Below, in pieces: positions 55,672-64,000 of a DNA stretch of 64,000 nucleotides. Position 1 is the first letter of the stretch. Every line of letters begins with the position of its first letter. Source of the stretch: Serratia sp. DD3 (GTDB lineage Bacteria; Pseudomonadota; Gammaproteobacteria; Enterobacterales; Enterobacteriaceae); assembly GCF_000496755.2 (NCBI RefSeq), contig NZ_AYKS02000112.1:51727-115726 (forward strand). Reading direction: 5' to 3'. The position numbers and the translations under genes were made by a program. Below the pieces are notes generated by a model. That model ran no database searches. It saw nothing but the letters and a program-made list of their open reading frames with translations, and was not told where the DNA came from.

Positions 55672-58176
55672 ATGGGCATAGTGGACTACATCATTGAGAG
55701 TGGTAAATACGGCGCATACAACCATTATCAACTCAGGCTGAAAAAACTTAACCGGGAACGCCCGGATATTCAGATTTCGGTGCTCAAATTCAGTGGCACC
55801 GAAGCCCTTAGCCAAATCCCGCGTTATGAAATTGAGTTCACCAGTGCCACCGCCGATATTCCTGCCAATCTGCTTATCAACTACTCCGCCGAACTGCTGA
55901 TGTACCCCGATGGCAAACCGTTTCAGAAACTGACCCCGCGTATTATTCCCGGCATCATCACCCAGTTCCGCCAATGCAACACCTCCGCCGATGAAACCCG
56001 CTATGTCGCGGTGCTGGAACACAAAATGGCCCGCATGGCCCAGGGGCGCAACAGTGCGGTGTTCCTCAATGACAGCATCATTAGCATGACGGAAAACACT
56101 TTTGGCAATCACCTGATCGACAAACTGGGTTTTGCCTTCAAACTCAACACCCAGTATCCGTTGCACGATTTTTTCATACAGTACCAGGAATCGGATTATA
56201 CCCATGTGGCCCGCCGCCTGGCGGATGCCGGTGTCACCTTTTATCGCCAGTATGATGAAGAGAGCAATGAAGATGTCATTGTCTTGACTGACCACTCGCG
56301 TGGCTGGATCAGCGGGCCTACCATTCCTTATCGCCACCCGGCCGGGTTATTTGATGGCGGGCAGGAGTCAGTGTGGGACATGCAGGTAAACCGCTCGGCG
56401 ATCCCTAAACAGGTGGGGGTCAACGATGACAACTACCGTGATGCGCAAAGCGATATGAAGGCAGCAGTCACCACCAGTGAGGAGTATCGCGCCTTACGGG
56501 CCAGTGACAATCGCTGGGCAGAGCATTACCCAGAGGCGGGGAAAGCCTACCAGGAACAACCCGGCCAAGGGATCTGGTACGCCGATATTCGCAAACAGCG
56601 CCACCTCAGTAGATTGATTACCTTTGAAGGCAAGTCCAACTGTATGGCGCTGCGCCCCGGCATGATTATCACCACCCCGGGCAAGGTGTGGCCGGATGCA
56701 CCGGATGGCTTGCTGGTTGTCTCCACCAGTTGCAAAAATATTGCCCGTGACAGTGCTTATTTTATTACCTTCAATGCCATTCCATGGAGTGCCAACACCA
56801 CCTGGCGGCCAGAAGAACTCCCCTGGCCCACCGTCAGTGGTAACCTGCCCGCACGGGTTTCCAGTACTGATGAAAACGACATTTACTCGCACATTGATGA
56901 GCAAGGGCGCTACCGTATTCGCTTCGACCTGGATCAGGGGGAGTGGCAAAAAGGCTTTGAGAGCTGCTGGGTGCGCCTGGCCAAACCCTATGCCGGGGGG
57001 GAATACGGTTTTCACTGGCCGCTGTTAGACGGCACCGGTGTGATGGTGGGGTTTGAAAGTGGTGATATCGACCGCCCCTTCATAGCGCACGTGATGCATG
57101 ACTCACGCCACGAGGACCATGTCACCCAGCAGAACCACAAACGCAATATCCTGCTGACCCCGGCAAAAAATACGCTGTTGATGGATGACTGGCGGGAGCA
57201 TGAGTTTATCAAACTCAGCACCCCGCATTCCGGCCTCAGTGAGTTGAACCTCGGCCACTTGGTGGATAAACAGCAAAATCTGCGTGGTGAAGGCAGTGAA
57301 CTGCGTACCGATGCCCATCTTGCCGTGCGTGGTGCCAAAGGTGTGTTGCTCACCAGTGAGGCCAGCCCCAAAGCGGAAGGCCAGCAACTGGACATGGCAG
57401 CTACCATTAAACAGCTTGAAAAAGCACTGGCGCTGGCCAAAACCCTTGAGCAGACGGCACAAACTGCCGATGCATCGCCAGTCAGCACCAGCACGCAGCA
57501 AGCGCTGGCCACCGCACTCCATACATTAAAAGAGCCCGGTGTGGTGATGCATGGTGAGGCTGGTATTGCCCAAACCACCCCACAATCACTGCAACAAACT
57601 GCGGGGGAAAACCTGATTGCCACTGCCGGTCAAGACGCCAGCTTCAGCGTCTTTCGCCAGTTTTCTGTTGCTGCGGGTCAAATGGTTTCGCTGTTCGCCC
57701 ACAAACTCGGTCTGAAACTGATTGCTGCCGCTGGCCGGGTGCAGATCCAGGCGCAGAAAGACCAGATGGAACTGACCTCTTTTGCCGATATGCAAATCAG
57801 CAGCACCAATGGGCGTATTGTGCTCAATGCCAAAGAAGAGCTGCTACTGATGTGCGGCGGAGCCGGTATCCGTATCAAAAATGGCGTGATTGAAGAGCTT
57901 GGCCCGACGCGTATTGTGCAAAAGACACCAAACCTGGTCTATCAAGGGGGGGAAAGTGTGAATCAAGCGATGCCATCGTTTAACAAGGGCGAATTTGTAC
58001 GTCGTTATATTCTTCATGCCGATGGCGACCCTGAGCAGGTATTGAAAAACCAGGCTTTCCGTATCCATCGGAAGGATGGTTCGGTGCTAGAAGGTGTCAC
58101 CGATGAGCTCGGGCAGTCACCACTGCTCACCATGAATGAGCTGGAAAAAGTGGCACTTGAGATAATAAGGAAATAA
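55672..58176 (+). CDS. vgrG: T6SS spike protein VgrG (TssI)
   Basis: An 834-residue VgrG. It has a gp27-like N-terminus (FSGTEALSQIPRYEIEFTSA, FIQYQESDYTHVARRLADAG), a gp5-like OB fold (YSHIDEQGRYRIRFDLDQGEW, WVRLAKPYAGGEYGFHWPL) and a DUF2345-type beta helix from about residue 560 (GVVMHGEAGIAQTTPQSLQ, SNGRIVLNAKEELLLMCGGA). A short C-terminal extension ends RKDGSVLEGVTDELGQSPLL and carries no recognised effector domain. It lies 22 nt after tssL and just before the lipase effector, which it probably carries. Confidence 0.93.
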   Translation: MGIVDYIIESGKYGAYNHYQLRLKKLNRERPDIQISVLKFSGTEALSQIPRYEIEFTSATADIPANLLINYSAELLMYPDGKPFQKLTPRIIPGIITQFRQCNTSADETRYVAVLEHKMARMAQGRNSAVFLNDSIISMTENTFGNHLIDKLGFAFKLNTQYPLHDFFIQYQESDYTHVARRLADAGVTFYRQYDEESNEDVIVLTDHSRGWISGPTIPYRHPAGLFDGGQESVWDMQVNRSAIPKQVGVNDDNYRDAQSDMKAAVTTSEEYRALRASDNRWAEHYPEAGKAYQEQPGQGIWYADIRKQRHLSRLITFEGKSNCMALRPGMIITTPGKVWPDAPDGLLVVSTSCKNIARDSAYFITFNAIPWSANTTWRPEELPWPTVSGNLPARVSSTDENDIYSHIDEQGRYRIRFDLDQGEWQKGFESCWVRLAKPYAGGEYGFHWPLLDGTGVMVGFESGDIDRPFIAHVMHDSRHEDHVTQQNHKRNILLTPAKNTLLMDDWREHEFIKLSTPHSGLSELNLGHLVDKQQNLRGEGSELRTDAHLAVRGAKGVLLTSEASPKAEGQQLDMAATIKQLEKALALAKTLEQTAQTADASPVSTSTQQALATALHTLKEPGVVMHGEAGIAQTTPQSLQQTAGENLIATAGQDASFSVFRQFSVAAGQMVSLFAHKLGLKLIAAAGRVQIQAQKDQMELTSFADMQISSTNGRIVLNAKEELLLMCGGAGIRIKNGVIEELGPTRIVQKTPNLVYQGGESVNQAMPSFNKGEFVRRYILHADGDPEQVLKNQAFRIHRKDGSVLEGVTDELGQSPLLTMNELEKVALEIIRK

Positions 58177-58180
58177 CAAC

Positions 58181-60295
58181 ATGGCGGTAGCAGGTAAAAA
58201 ACCCATTCGTACAGAGGGGCGTGTTTCCAGTAATGATATCGGCGTAGCTTGTGAAGCCGGCGATATGGTCAATCAACGTTGCGGCGTTCATCGGCCTATG
58301 CCCTGCATTGTTATTCTGGTGCATGGGGTTAACGATGTGGGGGAAGCTTATCAAAATCAGGATGAAGGGATTTGTGCCGGGCTAAATGACCGCTTGGGCC
58401 GTTACGATCTCCACCCCCATGAGTGGAAACCCCATGAATTTATGATTTCAGATGTCGATGGCAACATATCGTTCAAGACATGCTCAATATCCGACCAGAA
58501 CTGTGTGGGTGAGGTTAACCGCTCACCGATTATCCCCTTTTATTGGGGCTATAAGCCGGTGGATCACACCACCTTTACTGCTGACCAAAAACGCTACCGC
58601 GATGAACTAATAAAAAAGAAGCAGGATGCTGATTTACCCTATGATACTTACCAGCAAAATGATTCCAAAATAATCAAGAAACACGATAATCAGAATCTGG
58701 ATAATCTTAATAACTGGCTCGATCCGGCTTTTGCCAAAGGCGGTGGCACCTTTGCCAATGCCACTACCAACATCCCAGATATGTTCGGCCCGGGTGCTAG
58801 TGGTGCAGCATTAACTGTCGTGGGAGCCTTCTCCCGCTCCGCAATGAACGGCGGGGACTGGAGCCACCCGATATACAACAACCCGCACCGTATCTACCAG
58901 GCTTATGCCGCCCGGCGGCTGGCAGATTTGATTATTGCTATCAGACGCAACGAGCCATCCAAGAGAGATACTATCAATATTGTGGCTCATAGCCAGGGGA
59001 CCATTATTACCCTACTGGCCAATATGTGGGTTAAAGCCGAGGGGCTGGAGCCTGCTGATTGTGTCATCCTGAATCACTCCCCCTATTCGCTGGAAAGCCG
59101 CAAGCTGGAAAACGTTCAGCCGGGTAATCAGCAAACCAGTCAGGCTCGGCAAAAGACTCTGGCAAATTTTTGTAAGTTGATGGCAACCAATGCACTTTAT
59201 AACGGTGGTAAAGCTCACGATGCGGCTTATATCAAAAAACTGGATGACACCACCTGTCTACACCGGGTTAATCGTTGGGGGGATAGCCGCTACACCCGCA
59301 ATAACTTTGGTATGGTCTACAACTACTTTTGCCCTAATGACCAGGTGGTTTCCATGTTGCCGGTTCAAGGTATGGGCTGGCATGGGGTGCCGGATAAGGT
59401 ACGCAGCCAACTAGGGGATAATTTTAATCAGCGGGCTTTCTGTAAAGGGGCCAAAGTGGGTGAACAAACTGGTTACCATTTCGCTATGCCGCCCGCCAGT
59501 AAGGACGACCCGGCAATACCACTGCAAGATGCCAAATGGAATTTTAACGATATCACGGTAAATGCCCCGCTACTGCCGGTCTCTTTTACTTTTGTGCTGC
59601 AAGGCCAGAACAGCAAGAATAGATATCAGTACGATCTGGCTGATAATGATATCTATATCTCCAAGGCTGCCATGAAAGCAGAACGGTTGATCAGCGAAAC
59701 GATAGACATCCCCAACTCATCGCAATTTCGTTATCTCAACGACGGGCGACGACTGGACCCTACCCAGATAAAAGAGATAGAAAGCCTATCCCCCAATAAT
59801 ATCGAGGTGATCGATGCCAGAGTGACTGGTGATTATAATAGTCCACTCCAAAAGATAACCCTGCGCCGCCGGATGACTGATGACGAACTAAATGAGGCAC
59901 TAAAAGTACCATCCTCTTATAGCCAGCACTCATCCATTGTCCGCAGCACTTTTGCACCAAGAATGGCCATGGTTTATGACTTGGCGATTGGTCAAAACAA
60001 AGCATTTGAAAATAAAGATTTCTGGGAAAGCTTACTACTGCAAGCAGACTGGCGACGTGGGGATCTAAATCCACTAGAGAAAGTCAAAATTTATTACAAA
60101 AAAGGGATATTACCTCCTGAATTCAAGCAACTGATGAACAAACCTGAATTACCACATGGTATTCCAACCGATAAAGAATTTGGAGTAGTCAATGACTACG
60201 GCCCCCGTCAGCGTGTTAAGCCGGGTAGCAAACAGGATAGTGAAAATCAAATGGTGGACGTTGTGCAATGGGAACCACCAAAACCGCTGGTTTGA
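58181..60295 (+). CDS. T6SS lipase effector, Tle3-like
   Basis: A 704-residue alpha/beta hydrolase. PCIVILVHGVNDVG (His48-Gly49 oxyanion region) and INIVAHSQGT with Ser271 as the probable nucleophile (AHSQG) are seen, together with HPHEWKPHEFM and a large C-terminal region of the DUF3274 type (NYFCPNDQVVSMLPVQGMGW supplies an Asp). It starts 4 nt after vgrG, with AAGGAAAT before it, and is followed by three Tli3-like lipoprotein genes. By family it degrades membrane phospholipids of target cells from the periplasm. No signal peptide is present, in keeping with T6SS delivery. Confidence 0.87.
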   Translation: MAVAGKKPIRTEGRVSSNDIGVACEAGDMVNQRCGVHRPMPCIVILVHGVNDVGEAYQNQDEGICAGLNDRLGRYDLHPHEWKPHEFMISDVDGNISFKTCSISDQNCVGEVNRSPIIPFYWGYKPVDHTTFTADQKRYRDELIKKKQDADLPYDTYQQNDSKIIKKHDNQNLDNLNNWLDPAFAKGGGTFANATTNIPDMFGPGASGAALTVVGAFSRSAMNGGDWSHPIYNNPHRIYQAYAARRLADLIIAIRRNEPSKRDTINIVAHSQGTIITLLANMWVKAEGLEPADCVILNHSPYSLESRKLENVQPGNQQTSQARQKTLANFCKLMATNALYNGGKAHDAAYIKKLDDTTCLHRVNRWGDSRYTRNNFGMVYNYFCPNDQVVSMLPVQGMGWHGVPDKVRSQLGDNFNQRAFCKGAKVGEQTGYHFAMPPASKDDPAIPLQDAKWNFNDITVNAPLLPVSFTFVLQGQNSKNRYQYDLADNDIYISKAAMKAERLISETIDIPNSSQFRYLNDGRRLDPTQIKEIESLSPNNIEVIDARVTGDYNSPLQKITLRRRMTDDELNEALKVPSSYSQHSSIVRSTFAPRMAMVYDLAIGQNKAFENKDFWESLLLQADWRRGDLNPLEKVKIYYKKGILPPEFKQLMNKPELPHGIPTDKEFGVVNDYGPRQRVKPGSKQDSENQMVDVVQWEPPKPLV

Positions 60296-60314
60296 GCAAA
60301 AGGAACAGATAAAA

Positions 60315-61061
60315 ATGAAAAATATACTAACCTTGTTGATCGGGCTGGTTGTACTAACAGGTTGTTATGCCGCACCTAGCTCCCCCCCCACTCAAGTGGT
60401 GTATCGTTTTGACGATCATCGCTATCTGGAGTTAGTGGGCTTTAACTGTGAAGGGGCACTTTGGTATACCGACACTCAGCGCAATATTCACAGTGAAGTA
60501 ACTTCTCAATTTTATCGCATTTTCACAAAACGGTATATCCACCCATCAGAACAATATATAGCAGTAACTATGTATGAAGGCTCAGCTTTTTATATTTCGA
60601 AAGATTATGGGCAAACTTGGCAAGGTGCTCGCTATACTCCTGGTGGAGGAGCAAGGCGTTATGGAGACACGAACCCTGAAAGTGACGATATCCTTTCCTT
60701 CACTGTCGTTAACGACCAAGGATTTATCCAAACTAAATCCGGCAATCTCTATATGAGTTCCAAACCCTTTGATGACCCGCGACTGCAACCGGGTGGTACT
60801 GGCATCCCTTACACCTATCGTGACTACGATGGTTCAACACAACATGATCGGCTCATGCCCGGTAGTTCAGGGCTGGATTGGGGAAGGGAATATATCTCTT
60901 GGAACGCTGTAGATGGACCTGACCATTGGGACATTGGTGCTCACAATCCCAAATGGCAAAATATCCCCAATAAAGTGCCCGAAGTTAAAAACTATCGTGG
61001 TTGGGATCATATGCAGTGCAACCCGGATTTAGGGTTACCGGCATCAGGGTCGAAGTCATGA
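60315..61061 (+). CDS. Tli3-like immunity lipoprotein, copy 1
   Basis: 248 residues from the ATG at 60315 (AAAAGGAACAG upstream). The signal ends with lipobox VLTGC. The shared core is PTQVVYRFDDHRYLELVGFN, GALWYTDTQRNIHSEVTSQF, KDYGQTW and LSFTVVNDQGFIQTKSGNLY. The C-terminal block is NIPNKVPEVKNYRGWDHMQC. Following a Tle3-type lipase, it is most likely a periplasmic immunity protein blocking the effector. It differs from copy 2 mainly in the signal and middle (YRDYDGSTQH, PGSSGLDWGR). Confidence 0.83.
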   Translation: MKNILTLLIGLVVLTGCYAAPSSPPTQVVYRFDDHRYLELVGFNCEGALWYTDTQRNIHSEVTSQFYRIFTKRYIHPSEQYIAVTMYEGSAFYISKDYGQTWQGARYTPGGGARRYGDTNPESDDILSFTVVNDQGFIQTKSGNLYMSSKPFDDPRLQPGGTGIPYTYRDYDGSTQHDRLMPGSSGLDWGREYISWNAVDGPDHWDIGAHNPKWQNIPNKVPEVKNYRGWDHMQCNPDLGLPASGSKS

Positions 61062-61813
61062 AAAAGATAGTGACCGCAATGCTTATCACGACACTCAGTG
61101 CGCTAACTGCCTGTAGTGCGGTCACGGCCAACCAACCGCCACCAACGCAGGTGGTGTATCGTTTTGACGATCACCGTTATCTGGAGTTAGTGGGCTTTAA
61201 CTGTGAAGGCGCACTCTGGTATACCGACACTCAGCGCAATATTCACAGTGAAGTTACTTCTCAATTTTACCGTATTTTCACCAAACCCTATCGTCACCCT
61301 TCAGAGCGATATCTAGCTGTAACCATGTATGAAGGAGCCGGTTTTTTCGTTTCAAAAGACTATGGACAGACATGGTACTTAGCCAGATATATGCCTGGAG
61401 GGGGGGCGAAACGTTATGGGGCTTCAAATCCTGAAAGTGATGACATCCTTTCCTTCACTGTCGTTAACGACCAAGGTTTTATCCAAACCCAATCCGGCGA
61501 TCTCTATATGAGCTCCAAGCCTTTTGATGACCCGCGTATGATGCCCGGCGGTACAGGCATTGACTATACCTATGAAGGAGAAAAACATCACCTCCGACCA
61601 AGATATAATGGTACCGATGATAACAGTTACTGGGGTAAAAATTACACCTCCTGGGCTTCTGTTCAGATGGACTCCGGTTGGTCAACCTTTTCCTATGAAA
61701 CTAACTGGCAAAATATCCCCAATAAAGTGCCCGAAGTTAAAAACTATCGTGGTTGGGATCATATGCAGTGCAACCCGGATTTAGGGTTACCGGCATCAGG
61801 GCAGAAGCAATGA
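61058..61813 (+). CDS. Tli3-like immunity lipoprotein, copy 2
   Basis: 251 residues from the ATG at 61058, overlapping the copy 1 stop as ATGA. Signal with lipobox LTAC (ALTACSAV). It has the same core as copy 1 but GFFVSKDYGQTWYLARY in place of AFYISKDYGQTWQGARY. The region from about residue 170 is unique (IDYTYEGEKHHLRPRYNGTD, NSYWGKNYTSWASVQMDSGW), so this copy may recognise a different effector variant. It is translated by coupling with copy 1. Confidence 0.83.
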   Translation: MKKIVTAMLITTLSALTACSAVTANQPPPTQVVYRFDDHRYLELVGFNCEGALWYTDTQRNIHSEVTSQFYRIFTKPYRHPSERYLAVTMYEGAGFFVSKDYGQTWYLARYMPGGGAKRYGASNPESDDILSFTVVNDQGFIQTQSGDLYMSSKPFDDPRMMPGGTGIDYTYEGEKHHLRPRYNGTDDNSYWGKNYTSWASVQMDSGWSTFSYETNWQNIPNKVPEVKNYRGWDHMQCNPDLGLPASGQKQ

Positions 61814-62568
61814 AGAAGATAGTGACCGCAGTGTTTATCACCACACTCAGTGCGTTAACCGCCTGTAGTGCGGTCACGGTCAACCAACCGCCACCAACCC
61901 AGGTAGTGTATCGCTTTGACGACCATCGCTATTTGGAGTTGGTGGGCTTTAACTGCGAAGGGGCACTTTGGTATACCGACACTCAGCGCAATATTCACAG
62001 TGAAGTTACTTCTCAATTTTACCGTATTTTCACCAAACCCTATCGTCACCCTTCAGAGCGATATCTAGCTGTAACTATGTATGAAGGAGCCGGTTTTTTC
62101 GTTTCAAAAGACTATGGACAGACATGGTATTTAGCCAGATATACGCCTGGAGGGGGGGCAAAGCGCTATGGAGATAGGAAACCTTCACCTGACGATATTC
62201 TTTCCTTCACCGTCGTTAACGACCAAGGTTTTATCCAAACCAAATCCGGTGACCTCTATATGAGCTCCAAACCCTTTGATGATCCGCGACTGCAACCGGG
62301 TGGTACTGGCATCCCTTACACCTATCGTGATTATGATGGTTCCACACAGCATGCTCGCTTAAAGCCAGGTTCCTCTGGGCTGGATTGGGGAAGGGCGTAT
62401 ATCTCTTGGAATGCAGTTAACGACCCTGACCCATGGACGATTTTTGCCTATAAACCTAACTGGCAAAACATCCCGAATAAAGTGCCCGAAGTGAAAAACT
62501 ATCGCGGTTGGGACCGTATGCAGTGCAACCCGGTTTTAGGGTTACCTGCATCACAACAAGGAAAATAG
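61810..62568 (+). CDS. Tli3-like immunity lipoprotein, copy 3 (mosaic)
   Basis: 252 residues from the ATG at 61810, again an ATGA overlap. The signal and first half (ALTACSAV, GFFVSKDYGQTWYLARY) follow copy 2, while the second half (DPRLQPGGTGIPYTYRDYDG, PGSSGLDWGRAYISWNAV) follows copy 1. It also has private changes (DRKPSPDD, DPWTIFAYKPN). Recombination or gene conversion between the first two copies is the simplest explanation. Role as for the others. Confidence 0.83.
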   Translation: MKKIVTAVFITTLSALTACSAVTVNQPPPTQVVYRFDDHRYLELVGFNCEGALWYTDTQRNIHSEVTSQFYRIFTKPYRHPSERYLAVTMYEGAGFFVSKDYGQTWYLARYTPGGGAKRYGDRKPSPDDILSFTVVNDQGFIQTKSGDLYMSSKPFDDPRLQPGGTGIPYTYRDYDGSTQHARLKPGSSGLDWGRAYISWNAVNDPDPWTIFAYKPNWQNIPNKVPEVKNYRGWDRMQCNPVLGLPASQQGK

Positions 62569-62571
62569 AGA

Positions 62572-63051
62572 ATGAAAAAATTAATCGGACCACTCATCGT
62601 TGCATTGCTATCGGTCATCATAACTGGCTGTGGAATAAAAAGTGCCGGAACCGCCTGCCCACCCTTACAGGGTACTTATAAAGTTGAAGATAATGGATTT
62701 ATTTACATTAAAAAACAATATGTTGATGAATATGTCGCGGCAATAACTGTTGCTGAAAGTTCCCCTCAAGTCCTAGCGGTGATGATCCCCAAAAAAGAAG
62801 ACCTAATTAGAGACCAATTACCTGAATGCAGTGTCATTCTCAAAGGTATTGGTCTTCTCGCACCGACGAATAAAGATAAGACCTATAACGTCTCTGATGT
62901 ATCACAGAATTACTCTAGTGAACGCAAAATTGATACGCCGTTAGTATTAATGGTCATGGCTGGTTTTCAGTCGAACGTCTATGGTGTGGTAAAAGTATCA
63001 GATACGTTATCTGAAACAGCCTTATCTGCATTTGAAACCGTGAATGAGTGA
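62572..63051 (+). CDS. Putative lipoprotein in the effector block
   Basis: A 159-residue protein with signal and lipobox (VIITGC), 3 nt after the third immunity gene. It is unrelated to the Tli3-like copies. The body (PPLQGTYKVEDNGFIYIKKQ, AITVAESSPQVLAVMIPKKE) is not assigned to a family. Position suggests an additional immunity or accessory role. It is AT-richer than the T6SS core genes. Confidence 0.6.
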   Translation: MKKLIGPLIVALLSVIITGCGIKSAGTACPPLQGTYKVEDNGFIYIKKQYVDEYVAAITVAESSPQVLAVMIPKKEDLIRDQLPECSVILKGIGLLAPTNKDKTYNVSDVSQNYSSERKIDTPLVLMVMAGFQSNVYGVVKVSDTLSETALSAFETVNE

Positions 63052-63117
63052 GTAAACAAAAAATGGTAACCCTAATATTATCCCTAGGCCAATAACCACT
63101 CATTTCAGGAGAGGATC

Positions 63118-63372
63118 ATGCGTGGAGTTATTCGCCTTGGCGATCCCCATTCACACGGTGGTACCGTTGCTACGGCTTCCGGGCCGCTGTTCGATGGCAA
63201 GAATGTGATGTTGGTGGGGGATCAGGTCTCCTGCCCACAACATGGTCAGGTTGCCGTGACCGAAGGGCACCCCACCTGGATCATGTCCGGCAAGGCGGTG
63301 ATTATTGATGGTTGCCAGGCGCAATGTGGCTGTGTCTTGCGCTCCACCTTGCCCAACGCAGGAGTACAGTAA
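63118..63372 (+). CDS. PAAR-domain spike-tip protein
   Basis: An 84-residue single PAAR domain (GVIRLGDPHSHGGTVATASG, GDQVSCPQHGQVAVTEGH, GKAVIIDGCQAQCGCVL) with His and Cys zinc ligands. AGGAGAGG precedes the ATG. It caps the VgrG trimer and sharpens the T6SS spike. It is short, with no C-terminal toxin, so the lipase effector is probably carried through VgrG contacts rather than fused to PAAR. Confidence 0.92.
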   Translation: MRGVIRLGDPHSHGGTVATASGPLFDGKNVMLVGDQVSCPQHGQVAVTEGHPTWIMSGKAVIIDGCQAQCGCVLRSTLPNAGVQ

Positions 63373-63375
63373 CTG

Positions 63376-64000
63376 ATGCAATGGATTTTGCCACAGATGG
63401 CGCGTAACGCACCGCCCAAATTCCCCGCCTGGTGGTTATGGCTACTGCTGCCGTTGGTCTGTGTCGCTTTCGCCGGTTTGGTGTTGCTGTTTACCTGGCC
63501 GATTGATCGCGGTTTTGCCAATCTACGCTTCTGGTTCTGGCTGCTGGCCGCACCGCTATTGACTGCCGCTGCGCTGGCCCTGTTCTACTTGAGCCATCTG
63601 CTGCATCAGTGCCGCGAAATTGCCTGGCGGCATCTGTTCCTTGACCGTAAAAAAGCCCACTGGATGACACAGGGTCGCCGCAGCCTGAAGCTGGCTGCCT
63701 GGCATCTGGTCACGCCGCAACCCGAGCTGATGTTGCGTATTCTCGGCCTGAGTGGCACGGTACCGGAGTCCCCTGCCATCACGTTGCGCTTACCGGTTGA
63801 TAGTACAGACCGGCTCGGGGAGTCCCCCCTGCGCCAGGGGCTGCTGACACTGCTGGAGCCCTTGCAACCGGCCCTGAAAACCTTGCCGGTGGTGGATATC
63901 TGGTTATCGGCTGCCGCTCACCCGGAAGAGGCGTGCCACCAGGCTTTAGTGCAAACCTGGCACGCCTTGCTGGGGCGGCCCCTTTCCGCCAACCGCATTC
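63376..64000 (+). CDS. T6SS-associated membrane protein, 3' end cut by window edge
   Basis: The frame is open from the ATG at 63376 (4 nt after the PAAR stop) to the right edge, about 208 codons. Two membrane segments lie at about residues 18-42 (WWLWLLLPLVCVAFAGLVLL) and 50-73 (FWFWLLAAPLLTAAALALFYL). A cytoplasmic or periplasmic domain follows (WRHLFLDRKKAHWMTQGRRS, PESPAITLRLPVD). Position after PAAR in a T6SS block supports a secretion-associated function. The family is not assigned. Confidence 0.7.
   Translation, partial: MQWILPQMARNAPPKFPAWWLWLLLPLVCVAFAGLVLLFTWPIDRGFANLRFWFWLLAAPLLTAAALALFYLSHLLHQCREIAWRHLFLDRKKAHWMTQGRRSLKLAAWHLVTPQPELMLRILGLSGTVPESPAITLRLPVDSTDRLGESPLRQGLLTLLEPLQPALKTLPVVDIWLSAAAHPEEACHQALVQTWHALLGRPLSANRI

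Larger units (their letters stand above)
60315..62568 (+). repeat. Tandem array of three homologous immunity genes
   Basis: Three genes of about 750 bp in a head-to-tail row, joined by ATGA overlaps. Long stretches are nearly identical at DNA level, notably the segment that crosses each gene boundary (60950-61050 and 61700-61802). The third gene is a mosaic of the first two. Confidence 0.88.

Noticed and set aside
55663..56337. 224-codon minus-strand frame inside vgrG
   Set aside because: Antisense shadow of a conserved VgrG coding region; composition follows the codon pattern of the true gene.

Overview
The window is a chromosomal segment of an Enterobacterales bacterium, most likely Yersinia or a close relative. 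The clues are an E. coli-type yhf operon and lac operon with moderately diverged products, PoxB, DsbG, a chaperone-usher fimbrial operon, a type VI secretion (T6SS) effector block and an orphan peptide synthetase. The genus is inferred from gene content, not from a marker gene.

Layout. 1-4555 (minus): the 3' part of the yhf cluster (yhfZ, yhfY, yhfX, yhfW and php, which is cut by the left edge). 4722-24501: a phage-derived locus. A contractile-tail operon, a lysis cassette (two holins, M15 endolysin, Rz/Rz1), a Q-type antiterminator and O/P-like replication genes all lie on the minus strand. A LexA/CI-type repressor and two small early genes, one broken, lie on the plus strand. No integrase, terminase, portal or capsid gene is visible, and the lysis genes abut the tail genes. 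It therefore looks like an R-type tailocin or a prophage that lost its head module. A 390-nt hairpin-rich non-coding stretch interrupts the tail operon.

24663-26381: poxB with a SigmaS-like promoter. 26432-32118 (minus): winged-helix regulator, fimbrial subunit, chaperone, usher and tip adhesin, followed by two DUF1311/LprI-like genes on the plus strand. This block is bracketed by two imperfect copies of the poxB 3' end plus terminator, which suggests it was inserted between poxB and lac. 33969-40350 (minus): a complete lacIZYA locus with the main operator, an intragenic O2-like operator at the E. coli spacing, and a CRP-type promoter. lacZ carries a 15-bp tandem repeat.

40576-41123 is a decayed tssL. 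41182-52512 is a three-module NRPS (C-A-T-E-C-A-T-C-A-T-TE) interrupted by an in-frame TAG in the first adenylation domain. A small membrane-protein gene and dsbG follow. 54996-64000 (plus) is a T6SS module: tssL, vgrG, a Tle3-like lipase effector, three tandem mosaic Tli3-like immunity lipoproteins, another lipoprotein, a PAAR protein and a membrane protein cut by the right edge.

Taken together, the window joins several competition or niche functions (a tailocin-like particle, a T6SS lipase with immunity genes, a peptide synthetase, fimbriae) with ordinary metabolic genes (lac, poxB, yhf). Decay is visible at three points: a tssL pseudogene, an interrupted NRPS and an interrupted phage gene.
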